The notes under the pieces are model-generated. The model was given only the letters and a program-made list of their open reading frames with translations, ran no database searches and was not told where the DNA came from. From NCBI RefSeq assembly GCF_014650335.1, contig NZ_BMUT01000026.1, positions 1 to 32,709 on the forward strand: 32,709 nucleotides of DNA. The letters run 5' to 3'. Below are positions 1 through 10,091 of the stretch, piece after piece; position 1 is the first letter of the stretch, and the number at the start of each line of letters is the position of its first letter. The stretch comes from Streptomyces hiroshimensis. Its GTDB lineage: Bacteria > Actinomycetota > Actinomycetes > Streptomycetales > Streptomycetaceae. The translations under genes and the position numbers were made by a program.

Positions 1-251
1 GCCGCGGCCTCGCCCTGCCCCGCGGCCCGGCCCGCGCCCGCGGGGCGCTCCTGCGCGGCCGCAGGGCGGCGCTCCGGGGCGCTCTCCCGGTCGGCCGCGG
101 CGGCGCCGCCTTCGGACGTGGTCTCGGAGTCACCGGCCGGGCCGGGCACCCGTGGGGCGCCCTCGCCGTTCGCCTGCCGGCGGGGGGAGGAGGACTGCAG
201 CCCCGACCCCCCGGTGGTACGGAACAGTTCGTCGGCGCCGGGCAGACTCAC
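1..251 (-). CDS. scpA: Segregation/condensation protein A, N-terminal fragment (runs off window)
   Basis: Only the first 83 codons are present; the gene continues beyond the left edge. The start is a GTG at 251 whose GTGA overlaps the TGA stop of parA (248-250), so the two genes are probably translationally coupled. The visible part begins VSLPGADELFR and continues as a low-complexity Ala/Pro/Gly/Glu-rich stretch, as expected for the disordered N-terminal extension of Streptomyces ScpA. The conserved kleisin domain is not reached. ScpA bridges SMC heads together with ScpB during chromosome condensation. The identification rests on the parA-scpA order known in Actinobacteria (e.g. Rv1708-Rv1709), not on visible domain residues, so another coupled gene cannot be excluded. 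Confidence 0.6.
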   Translation of the reverse strand, partial: MSLPGADELFRTTGGSGLQSSSPRRQANGEGAPRVPGPAGDSETTSEGGAAAADRESAPERRPAAAQERPAGAGRAAGQGEAA

Positions 252-1417
252 TCGGCGTGACACCGGGCGAGCACCTCCCTGGCGAGCTGACGGTAGGCGG
301 CGGCACCCACGGAGTTGGACGCGTACGTGGTGATCGGCTCGCCCGCGACCGTGGTCTCGGGGAAGCGGACCGTACGGCCGATGACGGTGTGGTAGACGTG
401 ATCGTCGAAGGCCTCGACCACCCGCGCGAGGACCTCGCGGCTGTGCACCGTCCGCGAGTCGTACATGGTGGCGAGGATGCCGTCGAGCTCCAGGTCGGGG
501 TTGAGCCGCTCCTGGACCTTCTCGATCGTCTCGGTGAGCAGCGCCACACCGCGCAGCGCGAAGAATTCGCACTCCAGCGGGACGATGACCTTGTGAGCGG
601 CCGTCAGGGCGTTGACGGTGAGCAGGCCGAGCGAGGGCTGGCAGTCGATGACGATGTAGTCGTAGTCGGCGAGCAGCGGCTTGAGCGCGCGCTGCAGCGT
701 CGACTCGCGGGCGACCTCGCTGACGAGCTGGACCTCGGCCGCTGACAAATCGATATTGCTGGGCAGCAGGTCCATGTTGGGCACGGCCGTCTTGAGGAGG
801 ACCTCGTCGGCCGACATGCCCCGCTCCATGAGGAGGTTGTAGACCGTCAGGTCCAGCTCCATCGGATTGACGCCGAGGCCGACGGAGAGCGCGCCCTGCG
901 GGTCGAAGTCGACGAGGAGCACCCGGCGCCCGTACTCGGCCAGGGCGGCACCCAGGTTGATGGTCGAGGTGGTCTTGCCGACCCCGCCCTTCTGGTTGCA
1001 CATCGCGATGATCTTCGCGGGGCCGTGGTCGGTCAGGGGTCCGGGGATGGGGAAGTACGGCAGGGGACGCCCGGTGGGGCCGATGCGCTCGCGGCGCTGG
1101 CGGGCAGCGTCGGGCGCGAGGGTGGCCGCGTACTCGGGGTCGGGCTCGTACTCCGCGTCAGGGTCGTAGAAGTGCCCGTCGGGCACGTCCTCGTAGTCGG
1201 CGAGCCGCGCGGGATCGACCCCGCCCCGGTCGCCGGCCATGGCGTTCACGTGATGGCCGTCCATGCTCTGGTGGGCTGTCGGTGTGCTCTGGATGCTCTG
1301 GTGTGCTGCGAAGGTGTGGACAGCGACGGAGCCGACAGCTTCGAGCCCCGTGGGACTCTGGCCCTGCGCAGACATTCCTGGGTGACCACCCCCGGGAGCA
1401 AATGTCGACTCATTCAC
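248..1417 (-). CDS. parA: ParA/Soj-family chromosome-partitioning ATPase
   Basis: This 389-residue protein has a deviant Walker A (KGGVGKTT, residues 143-150), a following LVDFDPQGALS block and a YDYIVIDCQPSLG Walker B region, which are diagnostic of ParA/MinD-type ATPases. Residues 1-130 are an extra, poorly ordered extension rich in His, Gln, Asp and Pro; classical Soj is about 250-300 residues. The GTG start at 1417 is preceded by a perfect AAGGAGG ribosome site with a 10-nt spacer; the ATG at 1413 is out of frame. No parB lies next to it. Gene order places it upstream of and coupled to scpA, so it is the orphan ParA of the scpAB locus and not the parAB pair near the origin. It probably works in chromosome organisation with SMC-ScpAB (inference from context). 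Confidence 0.93.
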   Translation of the reverse strand: MNESTFAPGGGHPGMSAQGQSPTGLEAVGSVAVHTFAAHQSIQSTPTAHQSMDGHHVNAMAGDRGGVDPARLADYEDVPDGHFYDPDAEYEPDPEYAATLAPDAARQRRERIGPTGRPLPYFPIPGPLTDHGPAKIIAMCNQKGGVGKTTSTINLGAALAEYGRRVLLVDFDPQGALSVGLGVNPMELDLTVYNLLMERGMSADEVLLKTAVPNMDLLPSNIDLSAAEVQLVSEVARESTLQRALKPLLADYDYIVIDCQPSLGLLTVNALTAAHKVIVPLECEFFALRGVALLTETIEKVQERLNPDLELDGILATMYDSRTVHSREVLARVVEAFDDHVYHTVIGRTVRFPETTVAGEPITTYASNSVGAAAYRQLAREVLARCHAE

Positions 1418-1489
1418 AAGTCGTCCTACCTCCTTGGTGACCAGGAAACATCTAGATAGGTCAGCGTTGCACCATGCCGACGGTTGGCG

Positions 1490-1519
1490 ACTCTATGGCG
1501 TGTCGGCGGTTCGCAGCAA
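1490..1519 (-). promoter_or_regulatory. Candidate parA promoter
   Basis: On the minus strand a TTGCTG hexamer (1514-1519) is followed after 18 nt by TAGAGT (1490-1495), close to the HrdB consensus. It would give a leader of roughly 65 nt that contains the strong ribosome site of parA. The rest of the 312-nt gap between ald and parA holds the ald terminator and no convincing gene. Confidence 0.4.
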
Positions 1520-1663
1520 CACAATCCGCCGGAGACGGCACGATGTGTCGGCAATCGAACAGGCTTCTGTCAAGGGTTTGCGGCCCACAACCCGGAAGTT
1601 TCACGGGTGGGTGACCGGGCGTCGAAAGCGCCCGCAAAGCAGGTAGGAACCGGGTGAAAACCG

Positions 1664-1700
1664 CCCCGGCCGGACCTTGCTCAACAAGGCCCGGCCGGGG
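1664..1700 (-). terminator. Intrinsic terminator of ald
   Basis: Arms CCCCGGCCGG (1664-1673) and CCGGCCGGGG (1691-1700) pair perfectly. After one mismatch an inner CCTTG/CAAGG pair closes on a 5-nt loop. Read on the minus strand the stem is followed by GCGGTTTT. It starts 30 nt past the ald stop codon. Confidence 0.85.
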
Positions 1701-1729
1701 GTGCGCTCTTGGCGTGTCGTGTTGACGAC

Positions 1730-2845
<1,116 letters not shown>

Positions 2846-2935
2846 GTCGATCACGGTCCTTGAATCAGAGAATTACAGGCTAATCCGGATATGCGGGGGC
2901 ATACCAGAGCAGACCGCGGCGATCGCGGCCCAACC

Positions 2936-2963
2936 AGTCTAATGAAGGATCCTGCGCTGTCTA
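2936..2963 (-). promoter_or_regulatory. HrdB-type promoter of ald
   Basis: On the minus strand TAGACA (2958-2963) and TAGACT (2936-2941) are separated by 16 nt, close to the Streptomyces vegetative consensus TTGACN-N16-18-TAGACT. The predicted transcript starts near 2929, giving a leader of about 85 nt before the ald start at 2845. Confidence 0.6.
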
Positions 2964-2995
2964 GCCTTGCAAAGAGCCAATTTTTTTCGAGACCA

Positions 2996-5164
2996 CTACT
3001 GATTTCGTAGGTAACCCTCAGCCTCGGTGGGTGGGGGCACGGACGCTATGGCGCTACCGGGCCCGGCAGCCCCGGCATGCCCGGCGGACGGCGGTCCGTC
3101 GGGCCCGGCCACCAGCAGCTCCCCCGCCGCGGCACGGTGCTCACCCGCCGCCCCCGGGTCCCCGAGCCGCTCCAGCATGTCCGCCAGCCGCAGCAGCACC
3201 GCGGCCCGCAGCCGGTCGTCGCCCGCCTGCCGCGCGCACTCCACGGCCTCCCGGCAGGTCCGCAGCGCCTCCTGCGGGCGGCCCGCGTACTCCTGCACCC
3301 GGGCGATCTCGGTGAGGGCCCGGGCGTGCCCCGGCAGGTCCCGCAGCCGGCGGCACGCGGCCGCCGCCGCCCGCCAGTCGCGCAGCGCCTCGTTCCACTG
3401 CCCGGCGTAGGCGCGCACGGCGCCCAGCCGCCCGTACAGCCGGGCCTCGTCCGCCAGTTCACCGCGCGTCAGACGCAGCTCCAGCGCCCGCCCGTACCAG
3501 TCGACGGCCCGCTGCCAGTCGCCGAGCTCGTGGTAGGAGGCGGCGATGGACTCCAGGGAGCGGCTGATCGCATACGGGTCGCCCGCCTGCCGCGCGGCGT
3601 CCAGCGCCTCCCGGTAGCGGCCGAGGGCGGTGGGGACGCGGCCGGCCCGGGCGTCCAGGTCGCCCAGGTTCAGCAGGGCGGCCGCCTTCTCCAGCGGCAT
3701 CTCGCAGCGCTGTGCCACGTCCAGGACGAGCTGGTGGAGGCCGTAGAGCTCGGGGCCCGCCTCCTCGGCGCCGAAGTGGGCGGTCAGGGCCCGGGTCAGC
3801 GCGGAGACCAGCCGCCGGGCGAGGGTGTCGAGGTGCCCGTCCTGCACGGCCAGGCGGGCGGCGGCCAGCAGCGCGGGCAGCCGGCAGCGCAGCCACTCCG
3901 CGGCGGCCTGCGGCGAGGCGAACCGCAGGGGGCGGGGCAGCTCCGCCAGCCGCTTGCGGGTCAGCGGGTCGTCGGTGCGGGTGGCGGCCCGGCACGAGTG
4001 CAGCTGACGGACCGTGCGCTCCAGCATCCGCGCCCGGGCCAGCTCGATCTCGGCCGGGCGTTCCTGAGACTGCATCAGATCCCGGAGCAGGGCCGTGAGG
4101 CAGCCCGGCACCCGGTACTGCGGCGGCAGCGAACCGGTGGCGGGCTCGGCCCGCAGCAGGCCGCGGGCCTCGAAGTCCTCCAGCGCGGTCTGCGCGGCGG
4201 GCACCGAGCAGCCGGCCAGCGCGGAGGCGGTGTGGGCGTCGACGGCGCCGGCCGGGGCCAGCGCGAGCAGCCGCAGGATACGGACGGAGGGCGCCGGCAG
4301 CGCCTCGTGGGCGAGCCGGAAGGCCCGGGCCAGCGGGCGGCCCGCGATGTCGTGGCCGTCGCCGGGCGGCAGCTCCCGCAGCCGGGTGACCGCGTCGACC
4401 ACGGACAGCTTGGACAGGGCCGCGAGCCGGCCGCCCACCAGGACGAGCGCCGCAGGCTGGCCGCCGCACTCCTCCACCACGGCCTGGGCGGCCGCCGGGT
4501 CGCACGTGATGCGCGTGGGGCCCGCGTAGCGCTCCAGGAGGTCGACGGCGGAGGCCGTGTCGAGGCCGCCCAGGGTGCAGGGCCGCACATCGGGCACGCC
4601 GGTCAGCGGGCCGCGGGAGACGGCCACCACCAGGCACTCGGACTTGTCCGGCAGCAGGGGGTCCACCTGCTCGGCGCCGGCGGCGTCGTCGAGCACCAGC
4701 AGGGCCCGGCGGCCCCGCAGGGCGTCGCGCACCGCCTGCGTCAGCTCGTCCTCCTCCGCCCCCGGGGGGACGGGCTCGCCGAGCGCGGCGAGCAGCGCGC
4801 GGGCCGTCCGCTCGGTGGGGACGGGCGAGCCGTCGGTCTCGGTGAGCCGGGCGCGCAGCACGCCGTCGGGGTAGCGGCCGGCGAGCTGCGCGGCGAGCTC
4901 CTCGGCCAGGGCCGTACGGCCGGAGCCGGGGCGTCCGGCGATGAGCAGGACCCTGCCGCGCCCGCTCTTGCGGCCGGCGAGGGTGTCCAGGCCCGCGCGC
5001 ACGATGTCGGCGCGCAGCTCCTCCAGCTCCCGGCGGCGCCCGACGAACCCGGGCAGCGCGAAGGCCGCCGCGCGGGCCGGGGCACTCGCTGCCGGGACGG
5101 CCGACCGCCGCCCCGGCGGCACCGCCGCCATCCCGCCGCCGGTCTCCACGGCCCGCTCCGCCAC
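2996..5164 (-). CDS. STAND-type (NB-ARC-like) NTPase with TPR repeats
   Basis: A 722-residue cytoplasmic signalling ATPase resembling the ATPase and TPR part of AfsR/SARP-like regulators, but without any N-terminal DNA-binding domain. VGRRREL (41-47) opens the ATPase. The P-loop reads GRPGSGRT (77-84), with Arg in place of the usual Lys. Walker B is ALLVLDD (154-160), and a GGQPAAL block corresponds to the GLPLA motif. From about residue 480 onward there are several 35-40-residue TPR units (e.g. ALGRYREALDAARQAGD, RAVDWYGRALELR, EALRTCREAVECARQAGD). The GTG at 5164 has GGGAG 8 nt upstream. An upstream in-frame GTG at 5221 lies 6 nt after a TAGGCT -10-like hexamer, so a leaderless 741-residue form is possible. 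Target and trigger are unknown. It is flanked by ald and NUDIX but appears separately transcribed. Confidence 0.85.
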   Translation of the reverse strand: MAERAVETGGGMAAVPPGRRSAVPAASAPARAAAFALPGFVGRRRELEELRADIVRAGLDTLAGRKSGRGRVLLIAGRPGSGRTALAEELAAQLAGRYPDGVLRARLTETDGSPVPTERTARALLAALGEPVPPGAEEDELTQAVRDALRGRRALLVLDDAAGAEQVDPLLPDKSECLVVAVSRGPLTGVPDVRPCTLGGLDTASAVDLLERYAGPTRITCDPAAAQAVVEECGGQPAALVLVGGRLAALSKLSVVDAVTRLRELPPGDGHDIAGRPLARAFRLAHEALPAPSVRILRLLALAPAGAVDAHTASALAGCSVPAAQTALEDFEARGLLRAEPATGSLPPQYRVPGCLTALLRDLMQSQERPAEIELARARMLERTVRQLHSCRAATRTDDPLTRKRLAELPRPLRFASPQAAAEWLRCRLPALLAAARLAVQDGHLDTLARRLVSALTRALTAHFGAEEAGPELYGLHQLVLDVAQRCEMPLEKAAALLNLGDLDARAGRVPTALGRYREALDAARQAGDPYAISRSLESIAASYHELGDWQRAVDWYGRALELRLTRGELADEARLYGRLGAVRAYAGQWNEALRDWRAAAAACRRLRDLPGHARALTEIARVQEYAGRPQEALRTCREAVECARQAGDDRLRAAVLLRLADMLERLGDPGAAGEHRAAAGELLVAGPDGPPSAGHAGAAGPGSAIASVPPPTEAEGYLRNQ

Positions 5165-5358
5165 GGGGCACACTCCCGTCCACCTGCCACGCACGAGCCC
5201 GCCGCGGCCGCGGTCGAGCACGCGACGAGCCTAGTTCACGGCCCGGCGCACCCCGGTGCGTCCCGGCTCCGCCGCCGCAGAAGATCACCTATTCGGTTCT
5301 GATGATCGTCGGGAAAACCCGTGCCCTGCCACGGCGGCATCCCTGCCGGAAGAGGCGG

Positions 5359-5985
5359 CTACGCCTCGAAGGGCCGGGCCGGCCACTCCGCGTCCGCCGG
5401 GCGGAGGGCGTCCACGCCGTCGCCGGCCAGCGCCGCGGCGAGCGAGAGGACGCCGACGACCAGGCAGTTGTTGTGCAGCTCGCCCGCGAGGACGCCGCGC
5501 ACCAGCTCCTGAAGCGGCACCCGGTCCAGCTCCATGTCGAGCTCCTCGTGCTCGACGGCGAAGCGCTCGCCCTCGACGTCGGAGATCTCCCGGGCCAGGA
5601 AGATCCGCACGGCCTCGTCGCAGCCCCCGGGGGTGGTGTAGACGTCGGTCAGCACCCGCCAGTCCTCGGCCTTGACGTGGGCCTCCTCGTACAGCTCGCG
5701 CTGAGCGGCGTGCAGCGGGTTCTCGCCGGGCACGTCGAGCAGGCCCGCGGGGATCTCCCACAGCTTCTGCCGGACGGGGTGGCGGTACTGGCTGAGGACC
5801 AGCACACGGCCCTCGTCGTCCAGGGCGAGGACGGCGACGGAGCCCGGGTGCACCTGGTAGTCGCGCTTGACGACACCTCCGTCGGGCATCACCACCTCGT
5901 CCGTGCGGACGCTGGTCTTGTTGCCGACGAACGGGGTCTGGGTGGCGATGACCTGCCACTCGGCGGCGCTGTCCTTGATGCCCAT
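5359..5985 (-). CDS. NUDIX hydrolase, ADP-ribose pyrophosphatase type
   Basis: A 208-residue protein starting MGIKDSAAEW, chosen because GGAGGA precedes the ATG at 5985 by about 5 nt; a longer open frame upstream has no ribosome site. The NUDIX region spans residues 80-104: AGLLDVPGE, then RELYEEAHV at 96-104, with the acidic Mg-binding residues kept but His103 in the place of the usual Gly. The preceding YRHPVRQKLWEIPAG block and the TTPGGCDE segment (118-124) are typical of ADP-ribose/ADP-sugar pyrophosphatases, which hydrolyse ADP-ribose to AMP and ribose-5-phosphate. It lies downstream of pyrG, an order shared with Rv1699-Rv1700, and is separated from it by 75 nt that contain a strong hairpin. 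Confidence 0.92.
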   Translation of the reverse strand: MGIKDSAAEWQVIATQTPFVGNKTSVRTDEVVMPDGGVVKRDYQVHPGSVAVLALDDEGRVLVLSQYRHPVRQKLWEIPAGLLDVPGENPLHAAQRELYEEAHVKAEDWRVLTDVYTTPGGCDEAVRIFLAREISDVEGERFAVEHEELDMELDRVPLQELVRGVLAGELHNNCLVVGVLSLAAALAGDGVDALRPADAEWPARPFEA

Positions 5986-6008
5986 GTGCGTCCTCCAGAA
6001 ATGCGGAA

Positions 6009-6048
6009 ACCGGGGTGAAGGCCTCCGTGCGGAAACCTTCACCCCGGT
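6009..6048 (-). terminator. Strong hairpin between pyrG and the NUDIX gene
   Basis: ACCGGGGTGAAGG (6009-6021) and CCTTCACCCCGGT (6036-6048) form a perfect 13-bp stem with a 14-nt loop. A direct repeat TGCGGAAACC (6002-6011 and 6028-6037) overlaps it. The stem lies 12 nt past the pyrG stop, and its 3' side on the minus strand is followed by TTCCGCATTTC and then the NUDIX ribosome site. It could be a terminator or attenuator separating the two genes. Confidence 0.6.
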
Positions 6049-6060
6049 CAACCGTATAGG

Positions 6061-7710
<1,650 letters not shown>

Positions 7711-8160
7711 AGGGGGGCTCCCGTGGTCGCGAGTGGAGGGTGCGTACCGGCGATCACCCGGAGTTTTCGGGGGTGCCGTCGCTGCGGTTGGGGGGTCTTG
7801 CGCCCACCGGTCCACGGGGTACCAGGGTATCAGCGCCCCGGCCCGGCCGCGCCCGGTGACGCGTCCGGGCCCCCTCCGTGGCCCTGCGTGGCGGCCCTGT
7901 CACAGGCCACCCATTCGGCTCAGATTCGTCCTCCAACCGTCGCGCGTCGCACCAACTCGGCGTCGTATCCTGCTCGGACACATGCAGCGAGCCGGCCGGC
8001 ACGGCATCATCCCGCCCTCCCCCAGCCACCTCCCCACAGCTACCGCTGGAGGTGCTCCCAAGGGAGACGCACCATTCCGGAACAGAGCTCGTCTAAAGAT
8101 CGCTTGACCGCAAGAGGGACCCCTGCCGGGGTCATGTGGCGCCGTTCGACTGGAGATGAC
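7711..8160. other. Divergent intergenic region between pyrG and the GH15 gene
   Basis: This 450-nt gap has no convincing gene. On the minus strand an extended -10-like TGATACCCT (7824-7832) could serve pyrG, but no good -35 is visible. A dyad containing CACCTCC (8027-8033) and GGAGGTG (8048-8054) lies in a stretch I recognise as a common Streptomyces intergenic repeat. Close to the GH15 start is a 6-bp hairpin GACCCC/GGGGTC (8118-8133). A possible TTGACC at 8104 has no matching -10. Confidence 0.5.
8018..8075. repeat. Streptomyces-type intergenic dyad repeat
   Basis: The stretch contains CAGCTACCGCTG flanked by CACCTCC and GGAGGTG, a nested inverted repeat. I recognise the AGCTACCGCTGG-AGGTGC core as a motif scattered between Streptomyces genes. 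This is recognition from memory; no second copy was found in the window. Confidence 0.4.
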
Positions 8161-9963
8161 GTGGCCGGGCGTATCGAGGATTACGCACTCATCGGCGATA
8201 TGCAGACCGCCGCCCTTGTCTGCCGGGACGGCACGGCCGACTGGCTGTGCCTGCCCCGATTCGATTCCCATGCCGCGTTCGCCGGTCTGCTCGGCACGGA
8301 GGAACACGGCTTCTGGCGGGTCGGCCCCGCGCACCCCTCGGGCGCCGCGCCCCCGCCCGCGGACCGCCGCCGGTACCGGGGGGATTCCCTCGTGCTCGAA
8401 TCCGAGTGGGACACCCCGCGCGGCACGGTCCGCGTCATCGACTTCATGCCGCCGCGCGACGGCGCGCCCCAGCTGATCCGGATCGTGGAGGGCGTCAGCG
8501 GGCGGGTGCCGATGCGCTCGGCGCTGCGGATGCGCTTCTCCTACGGCCGGGTCGTGCCCTGGGTGCACAAGGTCGGCGACCGCACGGTGGCCGTGGCCGG
8601 CCCCGACTCGGTGTGGCTCGACACCACCGCCGACACCTTCGGCAAGGACCTCACCACGTACGCGGACTTCACCGTCTCCCCCGGTGAGCGCGTCGCCTTC
8701 ACCATCAGCTGGCAGCCCTCGCACGGCGAGCCGCCCGCCCTGCCGGACCCCGAGGGCTCGCTGGAGGCCACGGAGGAGTTCTGGCGCGAGTGGGTCGAGC
8801 ACTGTACGTACCACGGTCCCTACCGGGACGCCGTGGTCCGCTCGCTGATCACGCTGAAGGCCCTCACCTACGCGCCGACCGGCGGGATCGTGGCCGCGCC
8901 CACCACCTCCCTGCCGGAGGAGATCGGCGGCGTCCGCAACTGGGACTACCGCTACACCTGGCTGCGTGACGCCGCGATCACCCTCTCCTCGCTGCTGCGC
9001 ACCGGCTACCGCGAGGAGGCCCGCGCCTGGCGCGAGTGGCTGCTGCGCGCGGTCGCGGGCGACCCGGAGAACCTGCAGATCATGTACGGCATCGCCGGCG
9101 AGCGCGAGCTGGGCGAGGCCGAGCTGCCGTGGCTGCCCGGCTACGAGAACTCCTCGCCCGTCCGGGTCGGCAACGGCGCCGCCGACCAGCTCCAGCTGGA
9201 CGTCTACGGCGAGGTCACCGAGGCCCTCCACCTGGCCCATATGACGGGCCTCGCCCGCAACGACTACGCCTCGCTGCTGCAGCTGCGCCTGATCGGCTAC
9301 CTCGAGGACCACTGGAACGAGCCGGACGAGGGCATCTGGGAGGTGCGCGGCCCGCGCCGCCACTTCGTGCACTCCAAGGTGATGGCCTGGGTCGCCGTCG
9401 ACCGCACCATCAAGCTCATCGAGTCCGGCGACGTGGACGGGCCGCTGGAGCGCTGGCGCGAGCTGCGCGACGACATCCACCGGGACGTGTGCGAGAAGGG
9501 GTACGACAAGGAGCGCAACACCTTCACCCAGTCCTACGGGTCGAAGGAGCTGGACGCCTCCTTGCTGCTGATCCCGCAGATGGGCTTCCTGCCGCCCGAC
9601 GACAAGCGCGTGATCGGCACGATCGAGGCGATCCAGCGCGAGCTGTCGACGCCGGACGGCTTCGTGCTGCGCTACCCCACCGCGGGCGAGGAGGCCGGGG
9701 TCGACGGCCTGGAGGGCGACGAGGGCGCCTTCCTCGCCTGCTCCTTCTGGCTCGCGGACGACCTGGCGATGATCGGCCGGGTCGACGAGGCGCGGCAGCT
9801 GTTCGAAAAGCTGCTGGGGCTCCGCAACGACCTGGGTCTGCTGGCGGAGGAGTGGGACCCCCGGCTGCAGCGCCAGGTGGGGAACTTCCCGCAGGCGTTC
9901 AGCCACGTGCCGCTGATCGACACGGCGCTGCGGCTGACGGCCTCCAGCGCGTTCGGGGGTTAG
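8161..9963 (+). CDS. Glycoside hydrolase family 15 protein (glucoamylase/trehalase-like)
   Basis: A 600-residue protein with no signal peptide, so probably cytoplasmic. It starts at GTG 8161, five nt after GGAG. Residues 1 to about 220 form the beta-rich N-terminal domain typical of bacterial GH15 enzymes (begins RIEDYALIGDMQTAALV). The (alpha/alpha)6 catalytic domain follows, with the hallmark NWDYRYTWLRDAA near 260-272 and a second active-site segment EEWDPRLQRQVGNFPQAFSH near 562-581. Actinobacterial proteins of this architecture include the GH15 trehalases (e.g. the Rv2402 family), so alpha,alpha-trehalose or maltose-type glucosides are possible substrates. Its neighbours do not tell which. 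It stands alone on the plus strand, divergent from pyrG, with hairpins right after the stop. Confidence 0.9.
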   Translation: MAGRIEDYALIGDMQTAALVCRDGTADWLCLPRFDSHAAFAGLLGTEEHGFWRVGPAHPSGAAPPPADRRRYRGDSLVLESEWDTPRGTVRVIDFMPPRDGAPQLIRIVEGVSGRVPMRSALRMRFSYGRVVPWVHKVGDRTVAVAGPDSVWLDTTADTFGKDLTTYADFTVSPGERVAFTISWQPSHGEPPALPDPEGSLEATEEFWREWVEHCTYHGPYRDAVVRSLITLKALTYAPTGGIVAAPTTSLPEEIGGVRNWDYRYTWLRDAAITLSSLLRTGYREEARAWREWLLRAVAGDPENLQIMYGIAGERELGEAELPWLPGYENSSPVRVGNGAADQLQLDVYGEVTEALHLAHMTGLARNDYASLLQLRLIGYLEDHWNEPDEGIWEVRGPRRHFVHSKVMAWVAVDRTIKLIESGDVDGPLERWRELRDDIHRDVCEKGYDKERNTFTQSYGSKELDASLLLIPQMGFLPPDDKRVIGTIEAIQRELSTPDGFVLRYPTAGEEAGVDGLEGDEGAFLACSFWLADDLAMIGRVDEARQLFEKLLGLRNDLGLLAEEWDPRLQRQVGNFPQAFSHVPLIDTALRLTASSAFGG

Positions 9964-9986
9964 GGGCGGCCTTCGGGGTTCGCCCC
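9963..9986 (+). terminator. Hairpin after the GH15 gene
   Basis: GGGGCG (9963-9968) and CGCCCC (9981-9986) form a 6-bp stem starting at the stop codon. There is no T-tract, so termination activity is uncertain. Confidence 0.4.
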
Positions 9987-10015
9987 TCGCACAGGCGGTC
10001 CGGCTCCGCCACTCT

Positions 10016-10047
10016 CCGCCGCAGTGGCTGATCGCCGCTGCGGCGGG
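10016..10047. repeat. Dispersed intergenic repeat, copy C, able to fold as a hairpin
   Basis: Arms CCGCCGCAG (10016-10024) and CTGCGGCGG (10038-10046) flank a 13-nt loop. The 24 nt at 10024-10047 are an exact reverse complement of 16309-16332 and 16448-16471. It sits between the convergent GH15 and MFS genes and may act as a bidirectional terminator. Confidence 0.75.
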
Positions 10048-10091
10048 CACACAGCCGGGCCGTACGCCCGGAGCCGAGCCGGACGCAGTGG

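Noticed and set aside
1434..1646. A 70-codon plus-strand frame between parA and ald
   Set aside because: Composition unlike coding sequence here and it overlaps the parA promoter and ribosome site.
2846..2854. Upstream GTG start for ald at 2854
   Set aside because: The ribosome site spacing fits 2845, and the shorter protein matches the family N-terminus and residue numbering.
3077..5302. A 741-codon plus-strand frame opposite the STAND gene
   Set aside because: Gln/Gly/Arg-rich shadow with no motif; the minus strand carries clear ATPase and TPR motifs.
7754..8029. A possible 91-codon minus-strand gene upstream of pyrG
   Set aside because: No ribosome site, Arg/Pro/Gly shadow composition, overlaps the probable pyrG promoter region.
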